From the NCBI GenBank assembly GCA_015680685.1, contig MNCI01013643.1, positions 193,408 to 257,407 of the forward strand: a DNA stretch of 64,000 bases, given 5' to 3'. A model generated the notes under the pieces. The model ran no database searches. It was given only the letters and a program-made list of their open reading frames with translations, and was not told the DNA's origin. Positions 23,665 to 34,748 of the stretch are shown here, piece by piece. How positions within the stretch are numbered: the stretch's first letter is position 1; every line of letters begins with the position of its first letter. The stretch is from Gnetum montanum (Eukaryota; Streptophyta; Gnetopsida; Gnetales; Gnetaceae). The position numbers were made by a program, and so were the translations under genes.

Positions 23665-25253
23665 ATGACACTGAAATAGAAGAGACCATAAGAGGAAGGA
23701 CCATCACAACCATAGGAGAAATGAGCTAGAGGAGGAAGAGGACAATAAGAACATGGCCAAGAACAAGCTAAAGTAATCCATGTAATGGAACCTCTTAGAG
23801 ACAAGGCCAAGGTGGAAACTATCTGATAGATTTCTAAAGAGAAAGCTACATCTAAACACTCATAGTAAGGCGAAGCACTAAGCCTTGTACCCAGACTAGA
23901 AGTCACACTCACACAGTCCTACCTTGACATAATCAAGAACTATGAGGTCTAATGCTCAATTCTTTAAGAGCTAAACTTTGGTCCATTCCTTGAACAGGCT
24001 CTAGAAGATGTTAGAGCTTAATTGCAAGCCTCCCCCATGTGGCCAATCATCATTTCCAGTGGGGAATGATACATGAGAGAAACATATCTCTTCTAGAACA
24101 ATAGGAGAGTAGTAGCCACTGTGAAAATCAAGGATAGCCAAGTGTCTCGCTTAGTATAAGCCATTACACAGGTCATTAGGTTACCTGATGTAGGAACATA
24201 GTTGGTAGAGCTATCCACATAATTTGATCCTAGAGCAAAGAAGAAGTGCACTTAGTAGTGTTATGGGGTTGACTGCAAGGAGTTTGCTTGCTCACACTCA
24301 TGGAGTGAGTCTATTTTAAGATAGTGTTCTACCACCTAAATCCAATGGTGAGGCTTAGCCAGGGGATAACCTTCTTTGCTCAAGCATGCACGACTCTAAG
24401 CAAAACATTTTCAACAAACCTTCCATAGTTAATCTATTTAGAGATAGAAAAATTCTTCAAGAAGAATGAACATGGAAGGAAAACACTATCCTTCCCTTGC
24501 TTAATCAAAAAATTATGCAAAAGGGTAAGGATAGTCTGCTACAAAAATGATACACATAGGCATCCTTCTAATGCTTCGTGGGCTAATATGATGAAGGATA
24601 AGATGTCTACCACATTTAGAAAAGAGAAGTAGTGAAAACCACCTCCACCACCTACCCATGAGTAACCATTAGAGGCCTACATTATAGTTTAGTGCATGTG
24701 AAAAATTTGAGAGCATCTCTTGCAATAGTAAGAGCAGTAGGTAGGAACTAGTGGTGGAGACCCATTTGTGTACAAACTAACCATGAGTCACCTTAGAGAA
24801 GTGGCTCATACAATCGGCTAGATGGAGTGAGGTGGATCAATGCTATTTTCCCAAACAACATAGTTACTTGCAAGGTCAAACCCAAGTGCTTGAGAGGTGA
24901 TCATGCCTTTCTCACAACATCATCTATTCCTAGAAATATCTGGGAATGTTTCTTCCTTTTCAGTGCACTTAGAGGAGGGTGAGGAGGCAACTGTATTGGT
25001 TATGCACCACCAGGGGCAAGAGCTAGTTGCAGAGATCATTGCTGAGGCATTAAATGCACCTATGGCACTTGTAATAGATGTTTCTACACTTAAAAATGTG
25101 TAGACATCTGGAGGAACAATCAGCAAAAAATTGGATGTAACCCAGCATGAAGAACCACTAGACCAACTTGTGGGAATCAGGCAACTGATTCTAGATATCT
25201 TTGATTTTTTGAATACCATCATTGCAACCCAATTAGAGTTGTTGGTAGCAAAG
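23665..25253 (+). pseudogene. Element A ORF3, first part (uncharacterised, post-pol)
   Basis: Starts at ATG 23665, directly after the putative splice acceptor. Stops and shifts are frequent, but the order matches elements B and C: an N-terminal domain with MWPIIISSGE (~24040), a KKKCT/CKEF stretch and a PSTINLF-like segment near 24420. This domain resembles the plant transposon-associated domain found in post-pol ORFs of Athila-like elements. An acidic linker follows (LEEGEEATVLVM near 24968), then a helical stretch, DQLVGIRQLILDIFDFLNT, at about 25158-25214. The frame is cut at 25253-25258 by element N and resumes at 33338. Function is unknown; its position matches the envelope-like ORF of Athila elements, but I see no clear signal peptide or membrane segment. 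Confidence 0.7.
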
Positions 25254-25258
25254 GGCAA
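25254..25258 (+). other. Target-site duplication of element N, left copy
   Basis: GGCAA directly before the 5' LTR. The right copy at 33333-33337 is GGAAA (one mismatch). Element C, which lacks the insertion, has GGCAA at the equivalent place (about 57847). Confidence 0.82.
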
Positions 25259-25830
25259 TGAAACACCACAAAATTTAGGTTACAACATCTTGACTATAAA
25301 TTTTCCTAAGTGTCGGAACAATGATTCTTTCTACAATTTTTTCTAAGTGCTAAGACTACACTCTCAATTTCCCTAGAGCATAGTTAGCTCAATAGAGAGC
25401 ATAGTCAACATAAACAACTAGTTTCAAAAATTTTTCTAAGTGTCAAGAAAACTATTGTAGATTTCTCTAAGTGCTAAGACTACGGTCGCCACTAGACTAG
25501 AGTGTAGTCAAGCGTAGTCAGAATGGAAGTCTAGTTTTTTGCAAATTTTTCTGACTACCAAGACTATGCTTTCCACTAGACTAGAGCATAGTCAACATGG
25601 AAGCTTAGTTTTGCAAAAAATTTTAACTGTTGAGACTATGCTCTCCATTGCTCAAGAGTGTATTCAAGCATAGACAACATCAGGGCCTAGTTTTTTCTAA
25701 TTGTTGAGACTATGCTTTCCATTGCCTTAGAGTGTAGTCAAGCATAGTCAATTGGAAGCTAGATTTTGCAAAAAAATTTCTAAGTTTGGAACTACGCTCA
25801 TCCCTAGTCAGGAATGTAGTCATACCTTTC
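25259..25830 (+). repeat. Element N 5' LTR, truncated, with hairpin repeat array
   Basis: Aligns with 31408-32060. It holds about six tandem degenerate units of 65-80 bp, each with an inverted pair of the type ACTATGCTCT...AGAGCATAGT around a short loop. Homology to the 3' LTR is lost near 25830, and the gag start follows 45 bases later, so about 1.35 kb of LTR plus any primer site has been deleted. Confidence 0.78.
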
Positions 25831-25875
25831 AAACAACAACCTGCATCTCTCCCTTTCACAATGCAATCTACGAAC

Positions 25876-28060
25876 ATGAATTCAGATTAGCCTTTGAGAT
25901 TGATGTTAGATGCACTTGACACCTTTACCATGGTAGGTCCAAGTCCATCCCTTAGTTTTAGTAATGAACAATATAACTTTGTATGTGCAAAGATCCAAGT
26001 AGGGTTACCCATAGATCGACTTGACATGGAGGCAAAATGGAACATTGAATTAATCCACCGAGATGGATGAGAGTATATCCCTTTCTCATTCAACATCATC
26101 CCACTCATAGAGTTGCACCACCAATTCTTGTCCTAGCTCATTCAACTAGGTGAGCATAACATAGGGACAAACTACAAGAAAGCCCTATAGGAGGAAGAAG
26201 ATGAGTTCAAAGATTGCTTTGAACATGAGAGCCCCTTCTACACCATCTTCCAATAACCACTCCCTAGTTTGGCCCCTCCTTGATTCAATTCACTTGTCCT
26301 CTCTAAGACGATTCTAACACTAACATCACCTTCCCACTCTGTCAGAATTAGGTCAATGCCTGTGGTGGAAATGCATCAAATGCAATACATGCAATATGAT
26401 GTAACAACCCCTTTCCACTTGCCCTTTGTGGCACCATCTCAACTTGCCTAAGCATCTTTGTTAGTAGTAATCATGCATGTGCCATCTCTAGGTCCCAAAT
26501 AACTCAAGAAACCTATCTCCCACCTATTTCATCAGTGCCCTCACCATCAGTTCAACCCACACATGCGTGGCTTGCCCTAGTCACTACACCCATAGCATAG
26601 CTAATGCATCTACTGCATTGTGTGGCTCTACAATCAACAATCCAGCCCTAGGTCATGCAACCAACACAGCAGATAGCACAACCAATGTAACCAGCTAGTG
26701 CATCTTAAAACTTGGATCAGGCATTCTAGCTGATCCAAAGTTTGATGAAGGAGAAAAGGTAAATCAAAGATGCTTCCTTTGAAATTGTTAAGGTGGTGGA
26801 CTTCTACTAGGATGACCCAATAAGTCTTGCGGTCCCACCCCTAACTCTACCAACTAACTCACCAAGTATAATGATGAAGGGGACCCCAACACATACTTGG
26901 TCACATTCAGGTCTAAGCGCTTACTGTTGCAAGCATGGCCACATTCCATCATGCATGTCTTTGCCATGTCACTAATTGGAAAGCCTTAGACTAGTACCAA
27001 GAACCGCCCAAAGGTTCTATTTCCTCTTTGAAAGACCTCTTAAACCAATTTGTGATGTGCTTAAGGTATAACTTGAAACTTGAAGCAATCCTCAACCAAC
27101 TAATGGAAATCAAGAAGGGCCACCTAGAGCCTGTACAATAATTTATTCAATGTTGGAGCAGCTCATTGAATGAAATACGAGAGCTAATAGTTGAGACAAA
27201 CCTCTTGGCTATCTTCAAAGGTGTAGTTAATGACTTCATCAAGTCAAAATTGTACTACTTGAACCCAAAGTCTTTGAGCCAAGTGTTTGTTCAAACCAAG
27301 AACATAGAGGACACAATGCAAGCTAGCAAGGACCTAGCCTATGTGGCCTACAAAGACTAGCATACAAGAAAGTAGAATGCAATAATGGCAACAATAGCCA
27401 CACAAGCTAAAGCAACCAACCGGGGCTCAACAGTTAAGCAGCCCAAAGCCTCAATACACAAAGTTGCTAACTCTGGTGCCTAGGCAACCAACTCACCTAC
27501 ATTTGTAGGGATCATAGTGTAAGCCACTCCAAGGTCCAACTTTAGGCACAAGGGTTGCTCAAATTATATCACGTTGCTACTGAAACCCTTAGAGCTACTA
27601 GATCAACTATTGAAAGCTAGGCAAATCCAACAAAAATAAGTGTCTTAAGATGCCTACAAAAGGCACGACAGGTACTACGAATTACTAAGGAATCCCACCT
27701 CAGCAACATCGAACAAGCCCTTAGTCCTACAACACTCAAGGATAGACTAATTCTATCATTACCACTAGTTGTCCAGTCACAGCATGGACTTTTGTCAAGC
27801 TTTGCAAGATGATCTGCAAAAAATGATAGATAAGGGTGAACTAGTGCTTGACACATCAAACGCAGATGATGTTGGCTATGTCATAAATACCATCAGCATG
27901 GGTGACAAGGTAGAATTAGTGCAACAACCTTTTGTGATCTATCTACCTTCTAGTAGTGCAAGGGCTCCCTTGGCCTCCATGAGTTTGAGTCTCCCCTTCA
28001 TTGTTAGAGTGTCACCTCAAGCATCCACAACATCTTTTGTGATTAGGGTCCCATAGTATG
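25876..28060 (+). pseudogene. Element N gag
   Basis: The ATG at 25876 begins a decayed frame with LDALDTFTMVGPSPSLSFSN and EAKWNIELIHRDG. A Gln/Pro-rich part follows, near 26400-26700. The retrotransposon Gag core runs near 26860-27360 and includes DPNTYLVTFRSKRLLLQAW (about 26882-26938) and the open stretch LIVETNLLAIFKGVVNDFIK from 27184. A CX(n)C-type knuckle cannot be made out with confidence. Stops are frequent. It is the structural protein of the element, unrelated by eye to the Gag of A, B and C. Confidence 0.75.
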
Positions 28061-28459
28061 TTGTAACAACGATTGCTTAGTAATCATTTTTTGTTAGGAT
28101 GCCACAACATGCTGGCCCCTTACCTACTCGAAGCCCGATAGTGGGCAACACATCAACCCCTTCTCTTCCAAGGGTTGATTCCACTAACAACATGGGTAGA
28201 TCCACTAGATGCCAATGCAAGAGGCCAAATGAGCATCTTGCAAATGAAACAACTAGGTGACAATAAGAGTAAAGAGCACTTGGTTCATTGAAGCTAGTCC
28301 TTGTCTCTACAATCCCCATGATTGAAGCAATTGAAAAGGCCACAACCAGCAAGCCACAAATGAGCACTAAGGCCCCCAAACGAAGTAAGCAAACCAAGCC
28401 CAAGTCCCCTCAGTGAGAGATCTATCTCTTAGGCTCCATGGAGGAGGTCAATGCCAACA

Positions 28460-29360
28460 AGACGACCAATGACAAGGACTTTGTAGATACATTAGCCTAG
28501 GTTAAGCAAGTGCTAAAATAAAAAAACACAATGTTGGGCTTGTACAACTTGGTCATTACCTCATCTACCCTCCAGGAAGCATTAGTATTAATGTTGGCCT
28601 TTATTCTTGTTATGGAGGACATCCTTGTATATGAGAATGTCATTTTTGTAGTGATGTTACCCCTGGAACCACAGGAATTGGGTTCAACATTCCTAGCCCT
28701 CTACGACAATGTAATCAAAGTCAACTCCAAGTTAGGGAAGGCTGTCACAGCTCGAATGTTTATTACCATATGCGTTGGACAATGTACAATCCATAGGACA
28801 CACATCAATGATGGTGCGATGACAAATTTAATACCATACATCATTTTTGACAAGCTAGGCCTCATAGACCAAATCAGACCAACAAAAATTATGTGCCTAA
28901 AATCCTTCAATGGATCATGCTTCACTGTCAAGGGCATAGTAACAATAGCCTTCATGGTACAGGAATAATTCTCCATTAGCATTGAATTCACTATCATAGA
29001 GAAAATGCCTAGCTCTAACCTAATAATGGGTAGGCCTTGGCTAGCCTAGCTATGAGCCGTCTTTTCTTCGATTCACCAAGAGATCCACCTTTTGTATGAA
29101 GGTGGTGAAGTTATCATCCACAGTGATAACACCACCCCTTTGGCCATAAATAACATAGAAATGGAGCAAGGGTTAGCAGTTTAATTTCTTGATGATGCAC
29201 CTATGGAAGATAATCTAATGCATAAGGTTGACACACTTGAATAAGTGGTTTGAATAGTGCACCCAAGCCTTGCGTTCCCCCTAATCCATGCCCAATTAGG
29301 AAGCAATTGCATGACCAAGGGATTCTTTAGCTTGAAACATGCTAGGTGCCTACCTACCCT
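28460..29360 (+). pseudogene. Element N protease-like region
   Basis: The open stretch 28531-28968 reads HINDGAMTNLIPYIIFDKLG near 28801-28860. This is the Asp-Gly-Ala form of the retropepsin active site common in plant gypsy elements. It is followed by a beta-rich segment and LIMGRPWLA near 29020-29045. After that come EIHLLYEGGEVIIHSDN (~29083-29133) and a decayed tail. No RT motif follows. Confidence 0.74.
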
Positions 29361-29519
29361 TTGCTGCTACGCACTATACATTTTTGACTTTCGCTTACAT
29401 TACATTTGTTTATGCATTTACATTTAGCCTTATTGCTTAGATTATGCATCATTTTTCTTTGTTTACGCATTTGAAAAACATCAAAACACACAAAAGTCAT
29501 AAAAACTAAAGCTACAAAA

Positions 29520-30300
29520 ATGACCTTGTGGCCCATCATGGCCTTACACTGGCGATGCACAGCCTGTCATGGCCTTGAACTGGCAACACCCAACCTACCA
29601 TGGCCTTAAACTAGCAACATGTGACCCACCACAGCCTTAAATTAGTAACCCATGGCCCAAAATGGCATAAAACTAGCAACACACGAGGCTTAGAATGGTC
29701 TTAAACTATCACTTCAGCCTAGAATAGCCCAAAACTATCAATTTTCACATTGCTTTCCCTTCATTTGTGCATTGAAATAGTTGCTACTTATTGTTGTTTT
29801 TCTAGTTGATTTTGTAGGACTTTGTAGGAATACATGAACATGCCCAACATGCAGCATCACACATCACTGAAGCAAGGTAAGCACTTGTTCACCATGATGC
29901 TAAAAATGGCATAGCCATCCACTATGACATTAAATTGGCACATCATTCATTCGCCACGATGCTAAAATTGGCATAGCACTCATATATGATGATGCTAAAA
30001 TTGACACAACAATATGCTATGACTATAAACTAGCACAACATTCATCCACATGCTAAAACTAACACAACTTGTCCTTGGGTCACAATGTTAAACTCGTAGA
30101 ATAGCTCATCTATCATGATGTCAAACTGGCATAACAACTTGTCCTTGGGTCATGACACTAAACTAGCATAATAACTTGTCTACTATGACATTAAATTAGT
30201 GCACAATGGTCTGCTAGGACTATAAACTAGCATACCATAGTATGGAAGGACCTTAAACTAGGTTCACAGTCTATCAGGGCTTTAAGTTAGCATTTTGTTT
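29520..30300 (+). repeat. Two degenerate tandem arrays in element N
   Basis: From about 29520 to 29760, units of roughly 38-42 bases share CATGGCCTTAAACTAGCAAC. From about 29920 to 30300, units of roughly 35-45 bases share the form CTATGACATTAAACTAGCATAA, with an inserted CTTGTCCTTGGGTCA in two of them. Both look like one ancestral ~40 bp unit (acceptor word AAACTAGCA) that spread and drifted. No coding frame runs through them. Confidence 0.75.
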
Positions 30301-31407
30301 ATCTTTTGGAGCACTTTCCATCAGTGTAGCCTTTGGAGCACTTGCAGCATCAATGCCCTTGATACTTTTCCTAGCTTCTTGAGCACTTGCAACTAGTTTA
30401 GCCTTTGGAGCATTTGCAGCATCTTCACACATAGCATTTTATTTGCATTTCATATTTTGTGGTTTTCTTATCTTCTCAAAGTTATGTTTGTAGGATGAAG
30501 CCCCAAGGCAGTTGTGCAAAGGTGCATCTCATCGCAGTGAAAAGTTGTCACATTACTCCGATGTGCATGATTGGACTAGCTAAGCCTCTCAAAAGTGCAC
30601 ATCACCCTCATCCCATTATAGCCTAAGCACATCCACTCCTTCCCAATACCTTTTCAATCTTTGCATAGCACAAGGCTACAAATCCCTAACACTTACGCAT
30701 TCTGACACATGACACACTTTTCAAGTCCATACATAAAATCCATGATGGACGTAACACAACTTATCCCATAGAGAGCCTCAATTGGCTAGTCAAAGATTAA
30801 GCAAATGTAACATCCTAAGGAGGAAACACCTATCATACAAATGTGATGTGATTGCATCATAGTAAAGCCCATTAGGTGGCATGCAATCCACTCAATGGCA
30901 AACACCTTGTATCTAACATTTAGCGCTATGTAGAACCAAATACAAGTTCACCTCATAGCCAAAAAGTATAAAAGAAAAAAGGAAGAAAAAGAAAAAACAA
31001 AAAAAAAAAGAACAAGGAAAAGCATGTCCCTAAGCAAATTAGAAATGTTGTAATTTTGCAATTGGTCAAGCCCTAAATCCACATTGACACTCTCATGAGC
31101 ACCCCAACAAGAGGTCAACGTATTTAGGGGTAAGCCACCCTAGTGTCGTGGTCACCATTAGCCATGTTGACTCCACATCCTACATCATAACCACTTGTTT
31201 GCATTCTACCTTTCCTTTTATCCCCAACAAATTACCTATACCTATTACCCCAAGCATACTGCGATCGACAACACTCTTGGGCATGGCACAACAACATCCA
31301 ACCATGCATGGAAGAATGATGTTGATGCTAGGTCTACTGTGGTGTTTTATCATTCTTTGTTGATGTCTCTTGGGCCACTTCTCTAAACATTAACAAAGAG
31401 GGACCAA
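30301..31407 (+). other. Element N 3' internal region and polypurine tract
   Basis: No domain seen. A near-repeat of GCCTTTGGAGCACTTGCAGCAT occurs around 30331 and 30403, and an A-rich tract at 30967-31012. AAAGAGGGACCAA (31395-31407) directly precedes the 3' LTR and is the likely polypurine tract. The frames at 31148-31386 lack any family support. Confidence 0.6.
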
Positions 31408-33332
31408 TGAAACACCACAAAATTTGGCCTACAGCTTAATTTTTTTTTACAAGTTTTTCTAAGTGCTAGGGCTACAGTCTCCTCTACCCTCGAGCATAGT
31501 CAACCTAGTGGAGAGTGCAGTTAGCTCAAAAGATTGATTTTCTACAATTTTTCCTAAGTTTCCAAACAAGGGCACTTGCTACAATTTTTTCTAAGTGTTG
31601 GAACTATGCTCTTCATTGTCCCAAAGTGTGGTCAGCTTAGTAGGGAGCATAGTCAACATAAACAACTAGTTTTGCAAAATCTTTTAAGTGTTAAGATAGC
31701 TACTGTAGATTTTTCCAAGTGCTAAGACTATGGTCTCCACCAAACTAGAGCATAGTCAAGCATAGTTAGCATGGAAATTTAGCTTTTTGCAAATTTTTCT
31801 AACTAATGAGACTATGCTCTCCACAAAACTAGAGTGTAGTCATCATGGAAGCTCAATTTTGCAAAACTTTCTAACTATTGAGACTATGCTCTTCACTGCC
31901 CAGGAGCATAGTTAAGTGTAAACAACATCAAGGCCTAGTTTTTTTTATAGGTATTTCTAACTATCAAGACTACACTCTCCACTGTCCTAGAGCATAGTCA
32001 ACTGAAAGCTAGATTTTGCAAAACGTTTTCTAGGTTTGGGACTACACTCACCTCCAATCGAGAGCATAGTTAGCCTCTTATGTAAAAAGATTTTCAAGTG
32101 TCCAACTACACTCTCCTCTAGTCCAATCCATAGTGTAGTTGAGTGTAGACATGCAAAACAACCTTCAAAGGCCTTCACAACATAGCACTAGCATTTACCT
32201 CAGCTCCAACACATCTCTGACAATAACGTGCATCTTTTTTGCACCCCTCTTTGTCCCCTACATTGTAATTACACTTTACCCCACTTCACACAATGGACAA
32301 CGTAGATCTAGAGCATAGTATCCAAAAGTTGTATTTTTTGCATTTTATTAGGTACATTATTTTCTTTACTGCACATGAACATGTAGTTGGCAATGTAGTC
32401 ACAATCTTGCAACCTTGTAAAGTCCATTAGAGCACAACACAACATAACACTACTTACCTCAGTGGAGAGCATAATTGGGGTATAGTGTAGTCCCAACTAC
32501 TCCACTACCATGTGTTAGTCTCTTTTCATTTCATAGGAACCCTAACCTTATAAATAACCCTACCATCTACATTTTAAAGGTTGGCGTTTTTGCACTTTGT
32601 TGGTATTTTTACATCTCATTGGCATTTGGCATTCTTGGGAAAATGAGACCCAAAGGATTTTGGTGAACAAGATCCAAAGGCACACTAATACACTGGAGAG
32701 AGGCAGAGTTGCACACCACAATCCATCATAGCCCTATAGGATACCATAACTGATAGTACATTATGGTGGCCAACCCAGTAGGCATGGCCACCACAGTGAG
32801 CACTAGACTTCATGACCTGATACCATCGAGACTATGACTATGCTCTCCACTACACCTATTGCACACCGCATACCTTTTAACTCCTTTTGGAGTTAACTAT
32901 GCTTAATACCATTTTGGGTGGTGTTCTGTTTCTCTCTCCTACAGGTTTTTACATTTTCTTTACATTTTTAGCTATTTTAATGTGCGGTCATGTTACAACT
33001 ACACTCGGGTGGTAGTCTGCACATGTCAACACCCTCATTTTCATTCAAACCCTTAACTACACTCACCCCCTCATGCCTCATAACTATGCTCTACACCACT
33101 ACAAACATCGCTTAAACACTGAAAACCATTTGTGGTTGCATCACGACTAACCATGCCACCCCAAGTTGCATCCACCATCCCAGTTGCAACTAGAAAAGTC
33201 CTTGTCTAATCAACAAGAGCATTTAAGGCACCTCATCTTTGCTTCCATTAGGCTCTCATGTGGATTCATGGTTAGGTTGTGCATCCATTGATTCCTTGGT
33301 GATTCCAACCACTAATGTTTTTGATTGTTGCA
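31408..33332 (+). repeat. Element N 3' LTR, complete, 1925 bp
   Basis: TGAAACACC to GTTGCA. The first 700 bp hold the tandem hairpin units (AGACTATGCTCTCCAC...AGAGCATAGTC). The remainder, including TTATAAATAACCCTACC near 32549 (TATA-like), has no counterpart in the truncated 5' LTR. Confidence 0.82.
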
Positions 33333-33337
33333 GGAAA
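33333..33337 (+). other. Target-site duplication of element N, right copy
   Basis: GGAAA, differing at one base from the left copy GGCAA at 25254-25258. Confidence 0.8.
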
Positions 33338-34496
33338 GTTCCTCATCTTAGAAGGACAACTAGAAATAGCTCAAGCACACAATCAATGCTTAGCCACGAA
33401 GGTTGCCAAATTGCATGCCTAATTTGCTAACCATGCTCTTATAAACCCTACATTTATGAGAGATGAAGATTTTCAATAGCTTCAAGAAAAACTAAAGCGA
33501 TTGAGGGAGAAATGGTAATGGTTGTCTTTAATCAATTCATAGTAGAAGCTAAAACTTATTTAGTATGGAAGGATCTAATGCAGATGCACTAGGAGAATGA
33601 AACTTTGACTATAGAAAATTATCACCTATGAAGTGTTGATATGCAAAGATAATAGCTAAAAGAATTCATCCATCAATAATAGGAGTAGCTCACTAGGGAA
33701 AATGCCAAATTGAGGAGATTACTAGTAGAGAATCATAATCTCTCCATGGAAGAGGTTCACACCTTATGCTAGAAGTTAGCCATTGAGATTACTATTTATG
33801 AAAAGGAGGCTCTAAAATTTGAAAACATTAAAAATCATTACAAAGACCAAGTTGCCTTACAAAAAGATATGAAGGAAAAGCATATCCATCTAGCAAAGGC
33901 AAAGGTTAACGAGGCCCTCTAGCAACTCCAACAATGTTGAAAAGATGAGGAAGTACATGGAGTTGTCTAATCTCTACTATGCAAACTTGGCGATGCTAAC
34001 TACTAGATGTCCATAATCTAAGCTTGAAAAATAAGTGGCCAACTCATACTTATTGTATGAAGTTGAGTTCAAGAATCATAAAGACACCAAGTAGAAAATT
34101 ACGGCAGTAAATGCTAAACTCGAAGTTCTCAAGAAAAAATTCATCAACCTCGCTAAAAGGATGAATGACTACCAGACACTGCAAGACATACTATGAGTTT
34201 TTGACATTAAGTGCTATTAATTCATGGCCTTGTTTGTCAATGTAAAAGAGCTACTTCCAGTTTTGCCTTATCCTTGGGATATTACAATTTGGGCCCACAT
34301 AGGTGAAGCTATGTGGACCTTGAATGATCCCAGGAGTAAAGAAGAGAAAATGAAAGCATTGTTGGATGCTTTTCACCTTTCACTAGAAGTCACAGTAGTA
34401 GCAAGATATCCATAGCTACCTTGGCTACCACATGTGACTAAAGCTAGTGAAGGTCCCTCAGAACCTCAAGAACCACCACTACCTAGGACTATCTAA
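33338..34496 (+). pseudogene. Element A ORF3, second part
   Basis: Resumes the frame cut by N. The text from TCCTCATCTTAGAAGG aligns with element C at about 57858. A long Lys/Glu/Leu-rich part, readable as a coiled coil despite stops, runs to about 34140. A conserved C-terminal block follows in the open stretch 34224-34415: PYPWDITIWAHIGEAMWTLN, then a DPRSKEEKMKALLDAFHL block. C has PWDVLALAHIGEATW and B has PWDVLVHIGIAAW there. The frame ends at TAA 34494-34496 after a Pro-rich tail. The block's conservation in three copies suggests it was a genuine protein segment. I do not recognise its function. Confidence 0.72.
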
Positions 34497-34748
34497 CCTT
34501 CTTCACCAACTTCATGTCATTAAAGAACATTCTATCCAATTTTGAAGAATCATGTCATGGTGTTCAATTTTGTGCCATGAACACCGTAATTTTTGTAATG
34601 TGTTGATCCATACACTGGGCACTTAGTATTGTTATGTCTATTCTGTCTTATTTTGTTATGTCTAGAAAGAAAAAACAAATCAATAATCCCATACCTTCCC
34701 AATTCTATAAAGAGCTTGAGGATGAGTTTTCATTCAATCATGGTAGTA
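34497..34748 (+). other. Element A 3' untranslated region and polypurine site
   Basis: Aligns with 59110-59344 of element C. Ends TTCAATCATGGTAGTA, the decayed form of C's CATGGGGGTA, right before the LTR. Confidence 0.75.

Larger units (their letters stand above)
25259..33332 (+). mobile_element. Element N: non-autonomous gag-protease gypsy element inserted in ORF3 of A
   Basis: Both ends begin TGAAACACCACAAAATTT (25259 and 31408) and the right end is GTTGCA. A 5 bp duplication flanks it. Between the LTRs only Gag and protease-like sequence and long degenerate repeats can be read; no RT, RNase H or integrase is visible in 2.1 kb between the protease and the 3' LTR. It fits the class of large gag-only elements mobilised in trans. 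The 5' LTR is truncated: only its first ~570 bp are present. Confidence 0.85.

Noticed and set aside
24920-25258. 112-codon minus-strand frame
   Set aside because: Antisense to ORF3 of element A; the plus-strand reading is the one shared with element C.
28077-28403. 108-codon minus-strand frame
   Set aside because: It is antisense to the gag-protease region of element N and is a shadow.
29520-30300. CRISPR-like direct repeats
   Set aside because: Units are degenerate, without constant spacers or cas genes, and lie inside a plant retrotransposon.
31148-31386. Two overlapping plus-strand frames before the N 3' LTR
   Set aside because: Short, overlapping each other, no domain, and inside the non-coding tail of element N.
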